From the NCBI GenBank assembly GCA_025370055.1, contig CP073041.1:1736001-1800000 (forward strand): DNA of 64,000 nucleotides, read 5' to 3'. This document shows, in pieces, positions 63,266 to 64,000 of this stretch. This DNA is from Woronichinia naegeliana WA131. GTDB taxonomy: Bacteria > Cyanobacteriota > Cyanobacteriia > Cyanobacteriales > Microcystaceae. Each line of letters starts with the position of its first letter. Within the stretch, counting starts at the first letter, position 1. A model generated the notes under the pieces. The model was not told where the DNA came from. It saw only the letters and a program-made list of their open reading frames with translations, and made no database searches. The position numbers were made by a program, and so were the translations under genes.

Positions 63266-64000
63266 ATGCCTCGAATTCTCGTAATTGACGATGATCCTTC
63301 GATTTCTGAGCTTGTCTCGATTAACTTGGAGATGGCCGGCTATGATGTCAGTCCCGCCGAAGATGGCATTAAAGGCCAGGCCTTGGCCGTACAAATTCAG
63401 CCTGACTTGATCATGTTAGACCTGATGCTTCCCAAGGTGGATGGTTTCACGGTTTGTCAACGTTTACGTCGAGACCCTCGCACTGCGGATATTCCGGTGT
63501 TAATGTTGACAGCCCTGGGTCAAATCCAGGATAAAATCGATGGTTTTAACGCTGGAGCCGATGATTACCTCACCAAGCCCTTTGATGTGGAAGAAATGTT
63601 GGCTAGGGTTCGAGCTTTATTGCGACGGACAGATCGCATTCCCCAGGCGGCCAAACATTCAGAAATTCTCAGTCATGGCCCCCTAACCCTCATCCCTGAA
63701 CGTTTTGAGGCAATTTGGTTTGGCAAAAGTATTAAGCTAACGCATCTAGAATTTGAATTGCTGCATTGCTTACTGCAACGTCATGGGCAAACCGTCGCTC
63801 CCAGTGATATTTTAAAGGAAGTTTGGGGTTACGAACCCGATGATGATATTGAAACCATTCGTGTTCACATTCGCCACCTACGAACGAAATTAGAACCCGA
63901 TCCCCGTCGTCCTCGCTATATTAAAACGGTTTATGGGGCGGGCTACTGTCTGGAGTTTCAGCCAGAGGAAGAGACAATGGTAGAAGACAAATCGGCGATC
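63266..64000 (+). CDS. rpaA: Response regulator RpaA (cut by the window end)
   Basis: This is an OmpR-type response regulator, open to the last base. The receiver (residues 1-120) has [13 protein letters not shown] and [15 protein letters not shown] (phosphorylated Asp) and [20 protein letters not shown]. The winged-helix DNA-binding domain (about 140-235) has [20 protein letters not shown] and [17 protein letters not shown], and [14 protein letters not shown]. The whole pattern matches RpaA as I recall it, the main output of the circadian clock. Only the last few residues are missing. Confidence 0.9.
   Translation, partial: MPRILVIDDDPSISELVSINLEMAGYDVSPAEDGIKGQALAVQIQPDLIMLDLMLPKVDGFTVCQRLRRDPRTADIPVLMLTALGQIQDKIDGFNAGADDYLTKPFDVEEMLARVRALLRRTDRIPQAAKHSEILSHGPLTLIPERFEAIWFGKSIKLTHLEFELLHCLLQRHGQTVAPSDILKEVWGYEPDDDIETIRVHIRHLRTKLEPDPRRPRYIKTVYGAGYCLEFQPEEETMVEDKSAI

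Overview
The window looks like a chromosome segment from a cyanobacterium. The palindrome GCGATCGC (HIP1) recurs throughout. Core cyanobacterial genes are present: chlM (chlorophyll), menD (phylloquinone), desB (omega-3 desaturase), rpaA, a cyanoexosortase, DUF3318 and DUF1997 proteins. GC content is moderate and insertion sequences are dense. I infer a unicellular or colonial chroococcalean (Microcystis-, Snowella- or Woronichinia-like), but no marker here fixes the genus.

Layout. 1-240: end of an IscB-type transposon. 245-9,723: housekeeping genes (L,D-transpeptidase, TerB/Mo-nitrogenase-C protein, SRPBCC protein, obgE, menD, PP2C phosphatase, chlM, Uma2 nuclease). 10,248-23,432, all on the minus strand: the five-gene enediyne warhead cassette in the order unbL, unbV, two exported PEP-CTERM-like proteins, unbU, pksE, a His-rich membrane protein, and the TEBC/E10 thioesterase. 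A devB-devC exporter pair without devA diverges from the cassette at 23,763. 26,240-32,097: a Cys-containing exported protein, a rhomboid protease, a polysaccharide export protein, the cyanoexosortase B system, a DUF1997 protein and an O-methyltransferase.

32,100-52,530 is a rearranged, IS-rich zone. It holds an ISL3 element inside a TPR protein gene, an ISKra4 element inside a TPR-CHAT protease gene, an IS4-type element, a tandemly duplicated PIN toxin pair and a membrane TPR protein. It also holds a decayed direct duplication of the exosortase/DUF1997/methyltransferase/TPR block, and purM. A histidine kinase pseudogene follows, broken by a second ISKra4 copy and by an IS607-type element that itself carries an IS4-like element. 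Target-site duplications are readable for five insertions, so several disrupted genes can be rebuilt exactly.

52,540-64,000 returns to ordinary genes: an RHH protein, a FetB-like permease, holB, DUF3318, a substrate-binding lipoprotein beside a hybrid histidine kinase, tRNA-Ala(GGC), desB, an XPB-like helicase, and rpaA cut by the window end.

The main point of interest is the compact enediyne-type cassette. It has complete catalytic motifs but no P450, halogenase or sugar genes nearby. It contains two secreted cell-surface-type proteins and sits close to a dedicated exosortase and an incomplete exporter. It could plausibly make, export or display an undescribed cyanobacterial polyene or enediyne; the product is inference.
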